From NCBI GenBank assembly GCA_018894105.1, contig CM032121.1, positions 25,327,730 to 25,391,729 of the forward strand: DNA of 64,000 nucleotides. Reading direction: 5' to 3'. Below are positions 11,161 through 22,878 of the stretch, in pieces. Position 1 is the stretch's first letter. The number at the start of each line of letters is the position of its first letter. Made by a program: the position numbers and the translations under genes. The notes below the pieces were generated by a model. The model did not search any database. It saw nothing but the letters and a program-made list of their open reading frames with translations, and had not been told where the DNA came from. The stretch is from Jacaranda mimosifolia (taxonomy: Eukaryota; Streptophyta; Magnoliopsida; Lamiales; Bignoniaceae).

Positions 11161-11782
11161 TCACTTCACTCTAATTTGATGATAACCACTTTTCAAATCA
11201 ATCTTAGTGAAAATGCATGCACAATGTAATGCTTCAAGCATATCATCCAACCTAGGGATATGATAGCGATACTTAACTATAATTTTGTTGATTGTAGTAC
11301 TACCCATGCACATCCATCAAGTTTCATCCTTTTGTGGAACCAATAGCACAGGTACAGCACACGGACTCACGTTTCCCTCACACGTCCTTTTGCTAGCAAT
11401 TCCTCCACTTGTCTTTGAAGCTCCTTTATCTCCTCAAGATTACATCTGTAGACTGGTCGATTAGGATTTTGAGATCTAAGTACAAAGTCAATTTGATGCT
11501 CAATTCCTCTCAATGGTGGTAAACCTGTGGGCATCTCATTAGGGAATACATCATCAAACTTCTGCAAAAAAGAGATAAAAACACTAGGCAAATTAGGGTT
11601 AAGGTCAGTTTCAGATAATAAAACCTCTTGCCTAGAAAAGCATTCTTTAAATCCCTCTCTTTTGCATAGAAGCATTGCTTTTTCTCAACTTTTTCACTCT
11701 TCACTAACTCTTTCTTTTCACTCTCTTCACTTTTCGCATTCTGTTCTCTCTTTTCACTCACTAACTTTTTTCTCATGCACAT
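11161..11782 (-). pseudogene. pol (RT): Ty3/gypsy reverse transcriptase, amino half
   Basis: The open segment 11367-11675 carries DVFPNEMPTGLPPLRGIEHQ, IDFVLRSQNPNRPVYR and KELQRQVEELLAKGRVRE, the region before and at the start of the gypsy RT domain. Further left, in broken frames, are VLLVPQKDE, then IPRLDDMLEALH and KIDLKSGYHQIRVK (about 11161-11270). The sequence stops there, before the YVDD active site. Upstream of it (about 11670-11782) is a Lys/Glu/Ser-rich low-complexity linker, seen as a pyrimidine-rich run on the plus strand. Confidence 0.82.
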
Positions 11783-12141
11783 TCCTCTTTCTTGTTTACA
11801 CTTGTGCAGTCATCACAATTGGGCCTTCATCTTTATTCTTTTCTCTCATGGCCTCTTTTCTCTCATTACCTTTTTTAACCTCACAACTCGAACTCCCACA
11901 AGAAGATTGTTGAAGTTTAATCTGGTCAAGATAAACTTCCTTGGGTGATCGAGGTGCAAGAGTGAATTTCTATCTATTATGCTCAAAGGAATATATATTC
12001 TTGTACCAATCATGCATTACACGCCTATCAAATTGCCATGGCCTACCCAACAACATATGGCCAGCATGGGTACTACATCACGAACCACCTCGTCACTATA
12101 TCTCCTAATAGTAAAAGCTACCACAACCTACCAAGTAACTT

Positions 12142-12669
12142 TTACCTCTCCACTATCATTAACCATTGCAGCCTATATGGATTAGGGTGTTTATCACACT
12201 TTAACCCTAATTTCTCAACTAAAGTGGTATTAGCCACATTAGCACAACTATCCCCATCAATTATTAAGCTACACACTTTACCACCTATCAAGCATCTGCT
12301 GTGAAATATATTTTCTCTTTGTTCTAAGCTCTCCTCCTTAACATTCAAGTTCAATGCACGCCTAGCAACAAGAGATTCACCATGAATAGCATATTCAACA
12401 TTATCTTCATCACTAGTAACATCCTCTAAAGGTGGCATATCATTATCATTACCATCAGACTTATTATCATCATCAAACTCAGATACAATTTCACTACCCA
12501 TAAGAATCATAGTTCCTTTGTTTGGACATTCAGATGTATAATTACCCAAACCTTGACATTTAAAACACTTAATATCCCTATGTTTGGAAGTAGTAGTAGT
12601 AGAAGAAGAAGAATTCAAAATACCATTTTGTAGAAAGGACTTTTTATCCTCGTTCCCTGATGCATCCAA
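12142..12669 (-). pseudogene. gag-pol (NC-PR): Gypsy nucleocapsid zinc knuckle and protease
   Basis: The open segment (175 residues) has a knuckle near its residue 35, CFKCQGLGNYTSEC. It fits C-x2-C-x4-H-x4-C except that His is Asn. An acidic stretch (DDDNKSDGNDND and following) links to the protease, CSLIIDGDSCANVANTTLVE, where gypsy proteases have an Asp-Ser/Gly-Gly active loop; Asp is kept. The protein would mature the polyprotein. The missing knuckle ligand and the frameshift between this and gag show decay. Confidence 0.82.
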
Positions 12670-12727
12670 CCTTTTCTCCTTGGAACCTAGCCCCTATCTA
12701 TTTTATTTTCATCATATTTTTGCCATT

Positions 12728-13552
12728 TTAAACCCTTTTTTGAGTTGAAATTTTGAAAAGCCTGGCTGCCCCCCTCTTTGGTTTTTTTTGTTTCTCCACC
12801 TTCATAGTCATACTCACCAAATCCTCTAACTCCATATAATGTCGTAGGTCCACAACATCAGCAATTTCTATATTCAAACCACTAATAAATCTTGCCATTG
12901 TCATTTCTACATCCTCTTCTATGTTGGTCTTAATCATCAACATCTTTATCTCCTTATGGTAGTCCTCAACTGACTTAGACCCTTGAATAAGTCTTTGTAG
13001 TTTTTGGTTTATCTCCCTATAATAGTAAGATGGAACAAATCTTTTCTTCATAACAGCCTTCATATCTGCCCAAGTCTCAATAGGTCTCTCACCATTTGTC
13101 CTCCTAGACTGCACAAATTGATCCCACCAAACTAATGCATAGTTAGTGAGTTCAACTGCTGCAAGTCTCACTTTTTTTCTCTTCTAAGTAGTTATGGCAA
13201 TCAAAGATCAACTCCACCTTTCTCTCCTACTCCAAGTATGTTTCAACATCATTTCGCCATTTAAATGATGGAACTTTCATCTTGATGGCATTTATTCTTA
13301 GCCGAACTATTATCATCAAACCCATTCTCAAACATCTCTTGATTAAACCCATATGGAGGCCTATTTCGTCTACCATTCCCAGAAATATTTTTGTGCCACC
13401 TCCTTTCTCCATTCATCCATCTCATCAAGCCTATTATTCAACTTCTGAAATTGACTAGTAAATGCCATATACATCACCTTCATATCTGGTGTCATATTAG
13501 CTTCCTCATCAGAGGGTTTTTTATCCTCCATCCTTGGAAGAATAGTACTCAT
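12728..13552 (-). pseudogene. gag: Gypsy gag (retrotransposon capsid) remnant
   Basis: Three open segments in different frames (13370-13552, 13227-13412, 12728-13171) read in order. The first begins MSTILPRMEDKKPSDEEANM and contains a short coiled segment (MYMAFTSQFQKLNNRLDEMD). The last has the Retrotrans_gag core (LTNYALVWWDQF, RFVPSYYYREINQKLQRL, SVEDYHKEI). Together they cover most of a normal gag of about 350-400 residues including the knuckle region. Two frameshifts break it. Confidence 0.85.
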
Positions 13553-14400
13553 TCTAAAAACCTACAAAAAGTGTTAGCAAAAATAGCCTCACAAAAACAC
13601 TTCCTAACATGTTTCACTCAAGTAGATGTGAACCCTCGTGTTTGCACTCAATTTTGGCTTTTGCCCTCTTTATTTGCTCACCTATTTATGCCTTTTACCT
13701 CTCTTGACCACAGTGAATGTTGCACTTCAGAAACCAAACTAATTCAATTAAAAGCAAATTCACAAGTAGTATTTATATAGGAGTAGCAATGAAAAACCTA
13801 ATAAAGAAAAAAAAGCACAAAGTCTGCAGGCAAAGTAAATGTGACCAGCAAGGAAAATTATATGATGACACATGAAAAAGAATGTGTATCATGTGATTTT
13901 TTATGTAACCTAAGTAACAAGAATGCAATATGTTACTTATCTAATAATATGATTGATACAAATTAGGCTAAAACAAAGAAAGAAAACACAAATAGTGAAA
14001 AACAAAATGACAAAACAAAAAATACGCAAAAAATTCGGTCAATCCAAATGGAAGGCTGATTATGACTCAATTCTAACCCAATTGATGTACAATCAACTCC
14101 AAACAACAACTACAAATAGCCAATTTAGCATATGCAATGGCAATTTGGAATTTGAAAGTCTAGGTCAAAAACCTCCAAATTGAATCACTCAAGAACCCTA
14201 ACCTTATTTCTCAAGATTAGAGCAATCCATGGTGTATATTCTACGAACTAAATTTATTGTGTTCAATTGGCATTCCAAGACAGGAATACACAAAATATTG
14301 CAAAAGAATCACAAAACCACAGTCAATTCACGATCTTTTTTTTTTTAATTTTTTTTTTGCTGGAACCAAAAATAAGATAAATAGGAATTTATCTCAAGTT
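13553..14400 (-). other. Leader of gypsy element G
   Basis: No ORF of note lies between the gag start and the primer site. It contains an A-rich plus-strand run (13950-14040) and a T-rich run at 14335-14360. Its position identifies it as the 5' untranslated part of the element. Confidence 0.6.
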
Positions 14401-14415
14401 GGCTCTAGATACCAA
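14401..14415 (-). other. Primer binding site of gypsy element G
   Basis: On the minus strand it reads TTGGTATCTAGAGCC, close to the complement of the 3' end of initiator tRNA-Met (TGGTATCAGAGCC), and lies 4 bases inside the LTR end. Confidence 0.75.
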
Positions 14416-14419
14416 ATAA

Positions 14420-15118
14420 TGTGGAACCCCAATGATATATTGATCCAAAAACCCCAAACACACAAATTTACATTGAACGAACCCTAGAATAGAAACTCTC
14501 CCTATTGAACCCCTAAGATACTTGATCTTAGAAACATAAATAATTGGGAATAAGAATAAAAAAATTAAATAAACACTAGAAGGAATTAGTACTTTGAAAG
14601 AACCTATTCAATTTCTTGATGCAACAAGCAAAGTTGTGGTTTTTCTTGAGACAAAAATGTAGAAAATAAATCAATATTCATCAAAATCTGCCATACATGT
14701 TTTTAAGAGAGTACTTATACTCCCTTGCAAGCCCTAATTAAAATAAGATATAAACTAAGCCCATAGATAATAATCCAAGCCTAAATCCAATTAGGAGTAA
14801 GGTTTGACTTGGTTACAACTTCTTCTTTTCTCCATGAGTCCCACACATTTGGCAATTCTTTTGGCCTTATTAGGCATTTTCAAGCTTTATACCAAGCACA
14901 AGGTGATAGACTATCCAACTTCATTTTTTTGGCTTCTTGACATGCTTTTATCTTCCTTAGCCTATTCTTGATGCATCTCTTCAACAAAAGACTTAGCTAA
15001 ATTTACAAAGCCACATTTCAACCTATTTGCTTTTGCTCTGGTGATAGGTCCCATTGGCATTTTGCAATCTCCATTTTTCCTTCCATTGCTAAAATAATCA
15101 TTTGCCCTCTAGTCCTCA
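14420..15118 (-). repeat. 5' LTR of gypsy element G
   Basis: The plus-strand reading starts TGTGGAACCCCAATG and ends AGTCCTCA, 699 bases, with TG/CA termini. Two related copies lie at 45026-45241 and 45246-45902. It abuts the copia C LTR at 15119 without a visible target repeat, because the other end of G is lost. Confidence 0.8.
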
Positions 15119-17175
15119 TATCATGAACTCTTCAAAAGGAGCAATTAGCGCACAATAGAGAGACTCCAACACTTGATCGTCTTCATTAACTCCAAATTAG
15201 CTGAAATTTTATAGGGAACACCTCAACACTCCTAGGAAGATGCTTAAAAATTTGAGCCCGATCAGATCTTGGGAAGTCCTCCAAATCAGCTAACGAAAAT
15301 AGAGGACAGCAACGGATCTTCAAGAGCACAAGCCCCCCAAATGTTGAGCCTCTAATGTAATAATTCACACACCCAAGGAGAGCCCCAATCCACCTTAAAT
15401 CTGCTGAAAAATTAGAGGGAGAAGAAGAGAGAGGGGGCGGTTAATGGTAAAGAGGAAGATAATATGGTATGGAGAGCGCGAAGCTTCAACTCATGAAAGA
15501 ATACACTTTTGGAGGGAAAATGGGAATCTAGATTAGCTCCCACCTAATGGCCGGCCACACTTTTTATATAGAGAGGATGGTGTGATACTAGTTGGCATCA
15601 CACCTTTCTTGGTTACTTGCTAACTTGGCAACCAACTTGCATGTTACTTTTACATGCATTTAGATTTAATTTGTGTCTATATTTCATCTCATGAAATGTA
15701 ATGCAAATTAATCCTAAATTAATTTCAAATGAACTCCTTCATTTGAATTTTCCTCCAAAACTAAATTCTTATTTTAATTAAATTAACTCTTTAATTTAAT
15801 TAATGGTTTGACTTAACTCCTCAAGTCAATTAACCTAACATTTTAAGTTAGAATGTGTCAACTTAACTCATTAAGTTAACTTCACTAATTAATTGTCATA
15901 TGGCACCAATTAAATTAATTTCTTAATTTAAATTATTTTAACTAATTTAACAATTCAATTAATCAAGCTAAAATGACCAAAAACAAGTCAACCATTTTCT
16001 CTTCCAAAACTGCCTAGGTGAACTTTCTAACTCTTTAGAAAATTCCTCCTATTAGGTAGAACTTCTTTTAGATTTTTGTGTGCGACCCATTAAGTTCGCC
16101 CATTCATTAGACATGGGCTCACAAATTAATTGTGATATTTTGAATACTAAAATATTCACATTAGTTTAAACTCCTTTAAGCTAAGAACTCTTTCAATTAA
16201 TCTCTATTAATCGAAGAGTACCCAATCTCCATAGTCGATGTTTAGCAATAAGCCCATGGAGCCCAACTAATTGGATGAATAAATATGTCTTCATGAACTA
16301 TTCTAGCTCTACGTTTGCCATGCAAATAAGGTTCTTCCATCTTCTATCTCTCAAAAGAGACGCGGGGCAAGATATTTGTCGGCTCCTTAGTAGCCTTGAT
16401 AACTATGTTTTCACATTCCAATGTTCGATTCCTCTTTATGACCTCATCTTTGAAAATTTCCTTTTCCAAATGTCATACTACTTTGCGCAAGGATTTCTTT
16501 GAATCAATCATTATAGAATACATAGGAAATGCACTCATCCTTCACAACAACGAGGAGATGGATTCTATCTTGGATCTCACAAACTTCTATGCCTAAATAT
16601 CTCATACCCAATCTCAACCCCAAACGACCTGCTATGTGGTCAGAGAAGAGTCAAAGCATGACGATCTAAACACAATGTTACTATGGAACCTTAGGTCAAA
16701 GGACTAATTATATGCACTAGCGTAAGCTGAAGACTTGTCACTACTGACTTGCCACTCCAGCTATCTAGCAGATTCTTTGGGCGGGTCTTCAGTGAACTTG
16801 TTCTCTAACAAGCGCTCACTAATATGCGTCCATGTCTAACATAGATTGCTCATGAAATGGAGCAATATTCAACCCCTTGGAGTATGCATCATTAGTGCAA
16901 GTCTATTCGAATCTTAGATGCCCTGTCTCATAAGATTCTATGACTTGGAATATTTAAAATCATGATCGTAGAGACTTATTTCATGATCGCCATTATATGA
17001 TTGATCAAGTCTCATAATCTTGTGTGATTTAGGGGCTTCAACCAAATGCCAGTGAAGTAAATTAAGCATAAGATAAAGATGGCCATTTAATAAGAATTTC
17101 ATTCAATCAAGATTGTATCACAAGTGAAATAGTTTTACATGCCAATCTAATTGGCAATCGGGCACTATTCTAGCA
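15119..17175 (-). repeat. 3' LTR of copia C (end truncated)
   Basis: It is the reverse complement of the family LTR, running from near the LTR 3' end (TCATGAACTCTTC) to the LTR start (GGCACTATTCTAGCA at 17161-17175). About 100 terminal bases are missing at the left. On the right it joins RNase H coding sequence directly, without polypurine tract or RNase H carboxyl end. Confidence 0.82.
15561..15604 (-). promoter_or_regulatory. LTR core promoter with inverted repeat
   Basis: On the minus strand: arms GGTGTGATGCC and GTATCACACC, then the TATA box CTATATAAAAA. The order and spacing are the same as in the plus-strand copies. Confidence 0.55.
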
Positions 17176-18246
17176 CAAACACCCTCCTTTGTGGTTTTTG
17201 AAACCGCAATATATTCCACCTCAGTGATAGAATCGATCGTGGTGTCTTGTTTAGAACTCTTCCAACTCACCACACCACTATAAAGGCAAAATATAAATCT
17301 TGAGATGTATTTGAAACTAGAATCCGAAAACCCTTCAAGTTTCAATTCTTTATTTCCATATACTAAAAACAAATCCTTAGTTCTTATTAAGTACTTTAGG
17401 ATTGCCTTTATAACTTTTTAGTGACATTCACTGGGGTCAGATTGAAAGCTACTCGTAATGCTTAGAACATGTGATGCATTCAGCCTTGTACATTGAACGG
17501 CATATATTATGCTTCCAATGGCAGATGCATAAGGTATGTGGGATGTTCTTTCTCTCTCGCCTTTAGTCTTAAAGGCTATAGACTTGGAGAGACGAAGACC
17601 ATGTCCCATGGGAAAGAATCCTTTCTTGGGTTCTTCCATACTAAACCTCTTTAGTATCTTGTCAATGTACGGAGTTTGGAAAAGCCCAACATCCTTTTTA
17701 ATCTATCTATATAGATCCATATTCCTAATACGAAGGATGCTTCTCCTAAATCCTTTATGGAGAATTGTGAAGATAACCATACTTTAGTATAATCTAACAT
17801 TTCTCTCTTATTCCCAATGAGAAGAATGTCATCGACATAAAGCACAATAAGCGATATTGAACTCCTACTAGCCTTTTTATACACACAAGGTTCATACATA
17901 TTTTTGATAAAGTCAAACAATTACACTGTCTTATCAAAACATGTGTTCCAACTTCGAGATACTTATTTTAGTCCATAAGTGGACCTTTAGAGTTTGCAAA
18001 TCTTTTATTCACTCCCTTTAGATGTAAAACCTTATGGTTGCTCCATACAGATTTCTTCTTCAATGTTTCCATTGAGGAAAGCAGTTTTTACATCCATTTG
18101 CCATATCTCATAATCATAATATGCGGTTACGGCAAGCATAATCCCAATGGACATAGGCATAGCGATAGGTGAAAAGGTTTCCTCGAAATCGATATTGATT
18201 CTTCAAGTATAACCTTTTGCCACTATCTTACCTTAAAGGTCTTTAC
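17176..18246 (-). pseudogene. pol (RT-RH): RT and RNase H remnant, copia C (carboxyl part)
   Basis: On the minus strand the RT keeps its active site LYVDDILLIGN (about 17818-17850) and continues with FSIKDLGEASFVLGIWIY, then GFFPMGHGLRLSKSIA, then RNase H up to TEVEYIAVSKTTKEGVC. There the sequence fuses to the LTR: about 300 bases holding the CDNN-type and ADSLTKP-type motifs are deleted. At the other side it is cut at 18246 by a solo LTR and resumes at 20478. Frameshifts separate the open segments. Confidence 0.85.
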
Positions 18247-20472
18247 TGTTGGAATAATGGCCAACAAGCTAATTAGATTAGCATTGTAAACTATTTTACT
18301 TGTGATACAATCTTGATTGAATGATATTATTAATATGGTTGTCTTCATCTTATGCTTATATTTACTTCACTAACATTTGGTTGAAGCTCTTAGATCACTC
18401 TAGACTACGAGACTTGGTCATAAACTGGGTGGTGATCATGGAATAAGCCCAACACGGTCATGATCTTAAATCTTCCAAGTCATAGATCTTAAGAGACAAG
18501 GCATCTAAGATCCTGATAGGCTTGCACTAATGATGTATAAACCTAAGGAGTTCGATATTGCTCCATTCCATGGACAACCCCATATGAGATGTGGATGCAT
18601 ATTAGTGGGTACTTGTTCGGAAACAAGGCATCAAAGACCCACCGGAGAATCTACTAGATAGCCGGAGTGGCAAGTCGATAATAGCAAATTCTCCCGCTTA
18701 CGCTAGTGCATATAATTAGTCCTTTAACTTGAGGATCCATTGTAACCTTGTGTTTAGGTCCTCATGCATTGATTTCTCCTTGGTAACTTAGCAAGTTGTT
18801 TAGGTGATGATTGGGCATGAGCTACTTAAACATAGATGTTCGTAAGATCTAAGATGGAATCCGACTTCTCATTTTTGTGAAGGGTAAGCGCAACTCCTAT
18901 GTATTTTATAATGATCGATTCCAAGAAATCCTTGCACAAGGTAGTATGACAATTTGAAAAATGAGTTTTCGAAAGATGAGGTCATAAAGTGGAATCGAAC
19001 ATTGGGAATAGAGAAATATATTGAGGCTATTAGGGAGCCGGCAAATATCTTGTCCTAGGCCTCTTTTGGGAGATAGGAGATGGAAGGACCATATTTGAAT
19101 GGTACGCATAGAGCTACGATGGTTCTCCAAAAGCATTCATTTCAGCCAATTAGTTGGGCTCCATGGGCTTAAGGTTGGATATCAACTATGGAGATTGGGT
19201 ACTCTTCAATTAATAGAGATTAATTAAATTGAGTCAATTAGTTTAAAATAGTTTAAACTAAAATGAATATATGATATTCTAAAGTCAAAAGGAGTTGTGA
19301 ATCCATGTCCAATGAATGGTAGAACCTATTGGCTCACACACAAAAGCCAATTACATTTCCTAAGTAATGGAGGAACATTCTAAGTGTTAGAAAATTCTCT
19401 CCATGGAGACCAACTTTTGGGTGATTGAAATTAAGGTCAATTTTGGCTTGATTAATTTAAGTGTTAAATTGATCAACTAATTTAAGGAGTTAAATTGGAC
19501 CAATAATTAAAGAATTAATTATTAGGTGCTATGTGAACATCAATTGGTCAAGTTAACTTAAAGAGTTAAGTTAACAAAATTGAACTTAAAGTTAAGCTAG
19601 TTGAGTTAAGAGTTAAGTTAAGAATTAATTAATTAAATTAAATTGTTTAATTTAATTAATGAGGAGAATATATTTTGGAGGGAAAATTCATATGACATGA
19701 TCATTTTAGTGCGGCATTTAATTAATTTGAAATTAAATTTCAAATATAATTGAAATTTACACATTCAAATTAGATTTGAATTTGACAACTAAACATGCAA
19801 GGCATGCATGTTGGCAGTCCCCCCTCTTTGAGGCCTTGGCATCACACCATCCTCACTCTATATATAGACATAGAGTGATGGGGGCGGCACACACAATTTA
19901 ACAAGTGAAGAATTAGATTCTCACTTTTCTCTCCATTTTCAATGTGTTCATTCATGTGTTGAAGATCACCTTCTTCTACCTCTCCCTACCCTAAAATCAT
20001 CCATCTTCCTCTCAACTCTCTGCTCTTTCTCCAGCTACAAGTGAGGAGTACTAGGATTTGGATTGGTGTGTGGATTATATCGATAGAGGCAAAACAAATG
20101 GTTTGCTAAGCCTTTGGAGATCCACCTGCAAGACTAGTCTCTTGTCGATTTTATTCCAGGAGATCCAGAATGAGTTTCAAGCTAAAATTTATTTCAATAG
20201 CTTCCTCAAGGTGTTTACCATCTACTCAAATTTTTAAGCATTTTTAGAGAGTTTTGATTCGATCAAAAATTGCTTGCTTCCAGCTATGCCACTGTCTGGC
20301 AGATTCTGTTTGGAGGAGTTCTTCAATCTACCTTTGGATTTTGCTAATCAAGGTAACTCTCCAACCAAATATAAATCCTAAAGCATGTTTAGATCCTTGG
20401 TTGCTTGTAAGCACTAGTTTATTTAAGCTTTTGAAGTTTTATTATTGGATCATAGTGCCTTACTTGCTTTCA
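18247..20472 (+). repeat. Solo copia LTR inserted in RT of element C
   Basis: Complete LTR of 2226 bases, from TGTTGGAATAATGG to GCTTTCA. Flanks TTTAC (18242-18246) and GTTAC (20473-20477) match at 4 of 5 bases and behave as a target repeat. The RT frame of C reads across once the LTR is removed (KRKLGVDREV... at the right side). No internal region is present, so two LTRs recombined to leave one. Confidence 0.88.
19838..19868 (+). promoter_or_regulatory. LTR core promoter, half-palindrome form
   Basis: Only the right arm GGCATCACACC is present, followed by CTATATATAGACA. The left arm is replaced by a C-rich, GAGGCC-containing stretch. Confidence 0.55.
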
Positions 20473-20759
20473 GTTACCTCTCTATCGACTCCAAGCTTTC
20501 GCTTATAGATCCATTTGCAACCAACATGTACTATACCTTCCGGTGGATCTACAAAAGTCCATACTTTGTTCAAGTACATGGAGTCCATTTTGGATTTCAT
20601 GGCCTCAAGCTAGTGTCCCGAATCTATGTCCAACATAGTTTTTTCATAGGTCTTTAGATCACTATCCGCTTGGCCCATTTTATGAAGGAATTCAAACCTT
20701 TTTGGTTGCTTCTTGATTTGGTCCGACCTTCTTAGAGGTTGTCTACTAGGATCTTGATG
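20473..20759 (-). pseudogene. pol (RT): Start of RT and integrase-RT linker, copia C
   Basis: On the minus strand it reads the RT amino end (cognate of GCKWIYKRKLGVDGK in copy A) and the upstream Lys-rich linker with FHETG-like and WLDAM-like text. It is contiguous with 17176-18246 before the solo LTR arrived. Confidence 0.75.
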
Positions 20760-21700
20760 TTATCTTGTTTCTACCATTTGTGGGATTACATAATCTTGAA
20801 CTTTATCAAGTTCAATGACAACGCTATTTGTATCTAATAGAAATTCCTTTCCCAAAAATATGGTGTTCCTTGAAACATACACCTTTTGTTCCGAGGGATC
20901 ATAGATATAATAACCCAAAGACTCTTTTGGGTATCCCACAAACTTGCATAAGGTGGATCTTGCATCTAATTTGTCTCCCACTAACTTCTTGACATATGAG
21001 GGAGACCCCCAAACTCTTAGAAAAGAGTAAGAAGGTGATTTGCCATACCATATCTCATATGGTGTCTTTAGCACCAACTATGAAGTTACTACATTTAGTA
21101 GCCTCACTGCCATTTCTCAGGCGTATCCACAAAAATATATAGGCACATTGCTGAAGCTTATCATGGAACGCACCATGTCTAACATGGTACGGTTTCTCCT
21201 CTCGGCTACTCTATTGTGTTGGGGTCTGTCGGGTGGAGTCTATTGTGAGAGAATCTCATTCTCCTTTAGATAATTCAAGAACTTGGTACTTAAGTATTTC
21301 CCTCCTCGATCTGATCGAACAGCTTTAATACTAAGTCCTTGTTACTTTTCTACTTCATTCATATACTCTTTGAACTTTTCAAAAGCTTTAGACTTGTGCT
21401 TTATAACATACACATGTCCAAACTGAGTATGACCATCGGTAAAGGTGATGAAGTAAGAATAGCCTCCTCTCGCACTAACTTTTAGTGGTCCACAAACATT
21501 CGTGTGGATCAAATCCAAAGGACTTGTGGTTCGCTTCATTTGTCCTACAAAAGGATCCTTGGTCATTTTTCCTTTCAAGCATGATTCACAAGCAGGAAGA
21601 TCTTCTATGCCACTAACGTTTAGTACTTTGATGGCTTCCAACTTATTCATTCTATTTTTGGAAATATATCCAAGTCTTACATCTTGTAGGATGGCATTTT
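20760..21700 (-). pseudogene. pol (INT): Integrase remnant, copia C
   Basis: The open segment 21342-21650 carries the end of the pre-integrase zinc region (CESCLKGKMTKDPF) and the core. The first catalytic Asp in the H-T-D-V-C-G-P motif is Asn (LIHTNVCGPLKVSARGG). SDRGGKY lies near 21300-21320. The Glu motif is intact as AERRNRTM (about 21175-21205). The segment 20760-21077 holds TPYEIWYGKSPSYSFLRVWG and GYPKESLGYYIYDPSEQKV. Loss of the first Asp alone would abolish strand transfer. Relative to other copies this is the longest clean integrase reading frame in the window. Confidence 0.86.
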
Positions 21701-22130
21701 CTTGGTTATCTGATTTTTCTTTTACTTTGTTGAATGTGCATTAGTGATGGTTGAGAATCCAAAAAGTATAATCCATTGTTAAGTGTACTAATGGCAATAA
21801 AGAACCATTCTTTATTGCCTTCAATTTTGCATTTGATATTGAAAAATCAAATCTTTCGCTATCCAAAACGAAAATTGATACTATGTTCTTAACAAGATTC
21901 GGTACATAATAACAAGGATCCAATACAAGTAAGAAATTCCCTGAGTCTAACTTATTTTACGCCTTTAGCTTTGGCCGCAACTCTTGCTTCTTTCCCAAGG
22001 TGGTGGATCACATCCCCATCACTTAAAATTTATTCTTCTTTCTATTCTTTGTAATAAATTACAAAGATGAGAACTACATGCGATATCATATATCCATGAA
22101 GAAGAATTTGTCCTTAGATGCACTTCAAAA
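21701..22130 (-). pseudogene. pol (PR): Protease region, copia C
   Basis: The minus-strand reading gives WIYDIACSSHLCNLL near 22040-22090, at the protease active-site position. Asp is kept, Thr/Ser-Gly is lost. The downstream segment YYVPNLVKNIVSIFVLDSE (21850-21920) is the family's conserved protease tail. Stops lie between. Confidence 0.7.
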
Positions 22131-22878
22131 AGCACATTACCCTTCCAAAGGGTTGCAAGGTATTCTTTGCAATACCGCTTCCAATAGCCTTTCTTGCCAA
22201 AGTAGAAACAAGTAGCATCGACTTTATCCTATTTAATCTTCTTGACTCCATCGAACACCTTAAATGTTTGTTTCCTCTTGAAAAAGAACCTTTCTTCTTC
22301 TTTCCCCCTTTCTACTTGCCTTTAGGGCTTATAGAGTAGGAGAAGGGAGCAATCATTAGAGGAATGCTCTTGTCATGGTTGTCTCCACCTAGACTAACAC
22401 TTTGGTCAAATAAACTTGGCAAGGATGTGAAGATCAAATCCCTATGGAGATCATTGTCCATTACTATGTCCAAACTGAAGAGCTTCTTAACAACCTTAAT
22501 TATCTTTAGACCAAGTCGAGGACACAAGACCCTTCATCTGTCCTAGCTTGAAAAATCATCTTGGACAACATGAATCTCCCATACCTTGTTTGCCTTACAA
22601 CTCTTATAAGCCGTTAACCGAGGTATGTTTCATGTGTTCGTGAGACTTTTGAAGTTTGTAGATGCCATTATGAGACTATAGGATAGGAGAAAATCCTTAA
22701 CCCAATTCACAACCATTTCATGTGTATCTTGATGTACATTGATCGCATATGGGATTCGTAGCACCTTGAATGTCCATTCCTTATAATCTAGAATAATTTT
22801 GAGGTTTAGTCAATCATGGAAGTTAGGCTCGGTGAGTTTATTGGTTTTTAAAATAACATTGAGTGGATTCTTAGCCAT
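22131..22878 (-). pseudogene. gag: gag remnant, copia C
   Basis: The ATG at 22876-22878 on the minus strand opens MAKNPLNVILKTNKLTEPNF, as in A and B. The gag core is in broken frames, with LKIIKVVKKLFSLDIVMDND near 22440-22510. The zinc knuckle at about 22165-22215 has its second Cys changed to Phe (CFYFGKKGYW...C) and His to Tyr. Several frameshifts are visible. Confidence 0.8.

Larger units (their letters stand above)
11161..15118 (-). mobile_element. Truncated Ty3/gypsy element G
   Basis: Read on the minus strand: 5' LTR (14420-15118), tRNA-Met-type primer site (14401-14415), leader (13553-14400), gag (12728-13552), zinc knuckle and protease (about 12142-12669), linker, and the amino half of RT (to 11161). 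The rest of RT, RNase H, integrase and the 3' LTR are missing. Protease followed directly by RT, with a Ty3-type RT, supports gypsy. The lineage cannot be settled without integrase. Confidence 0.85.

Noticed and set aside
11527..12304. Plus-strand ORFs of 68-128 codons rich in Ser, Phe and Leu.
   Set aside because: They are the complement of the Lys/Glu-rich linker and protease of the minus-strand gypsy element.
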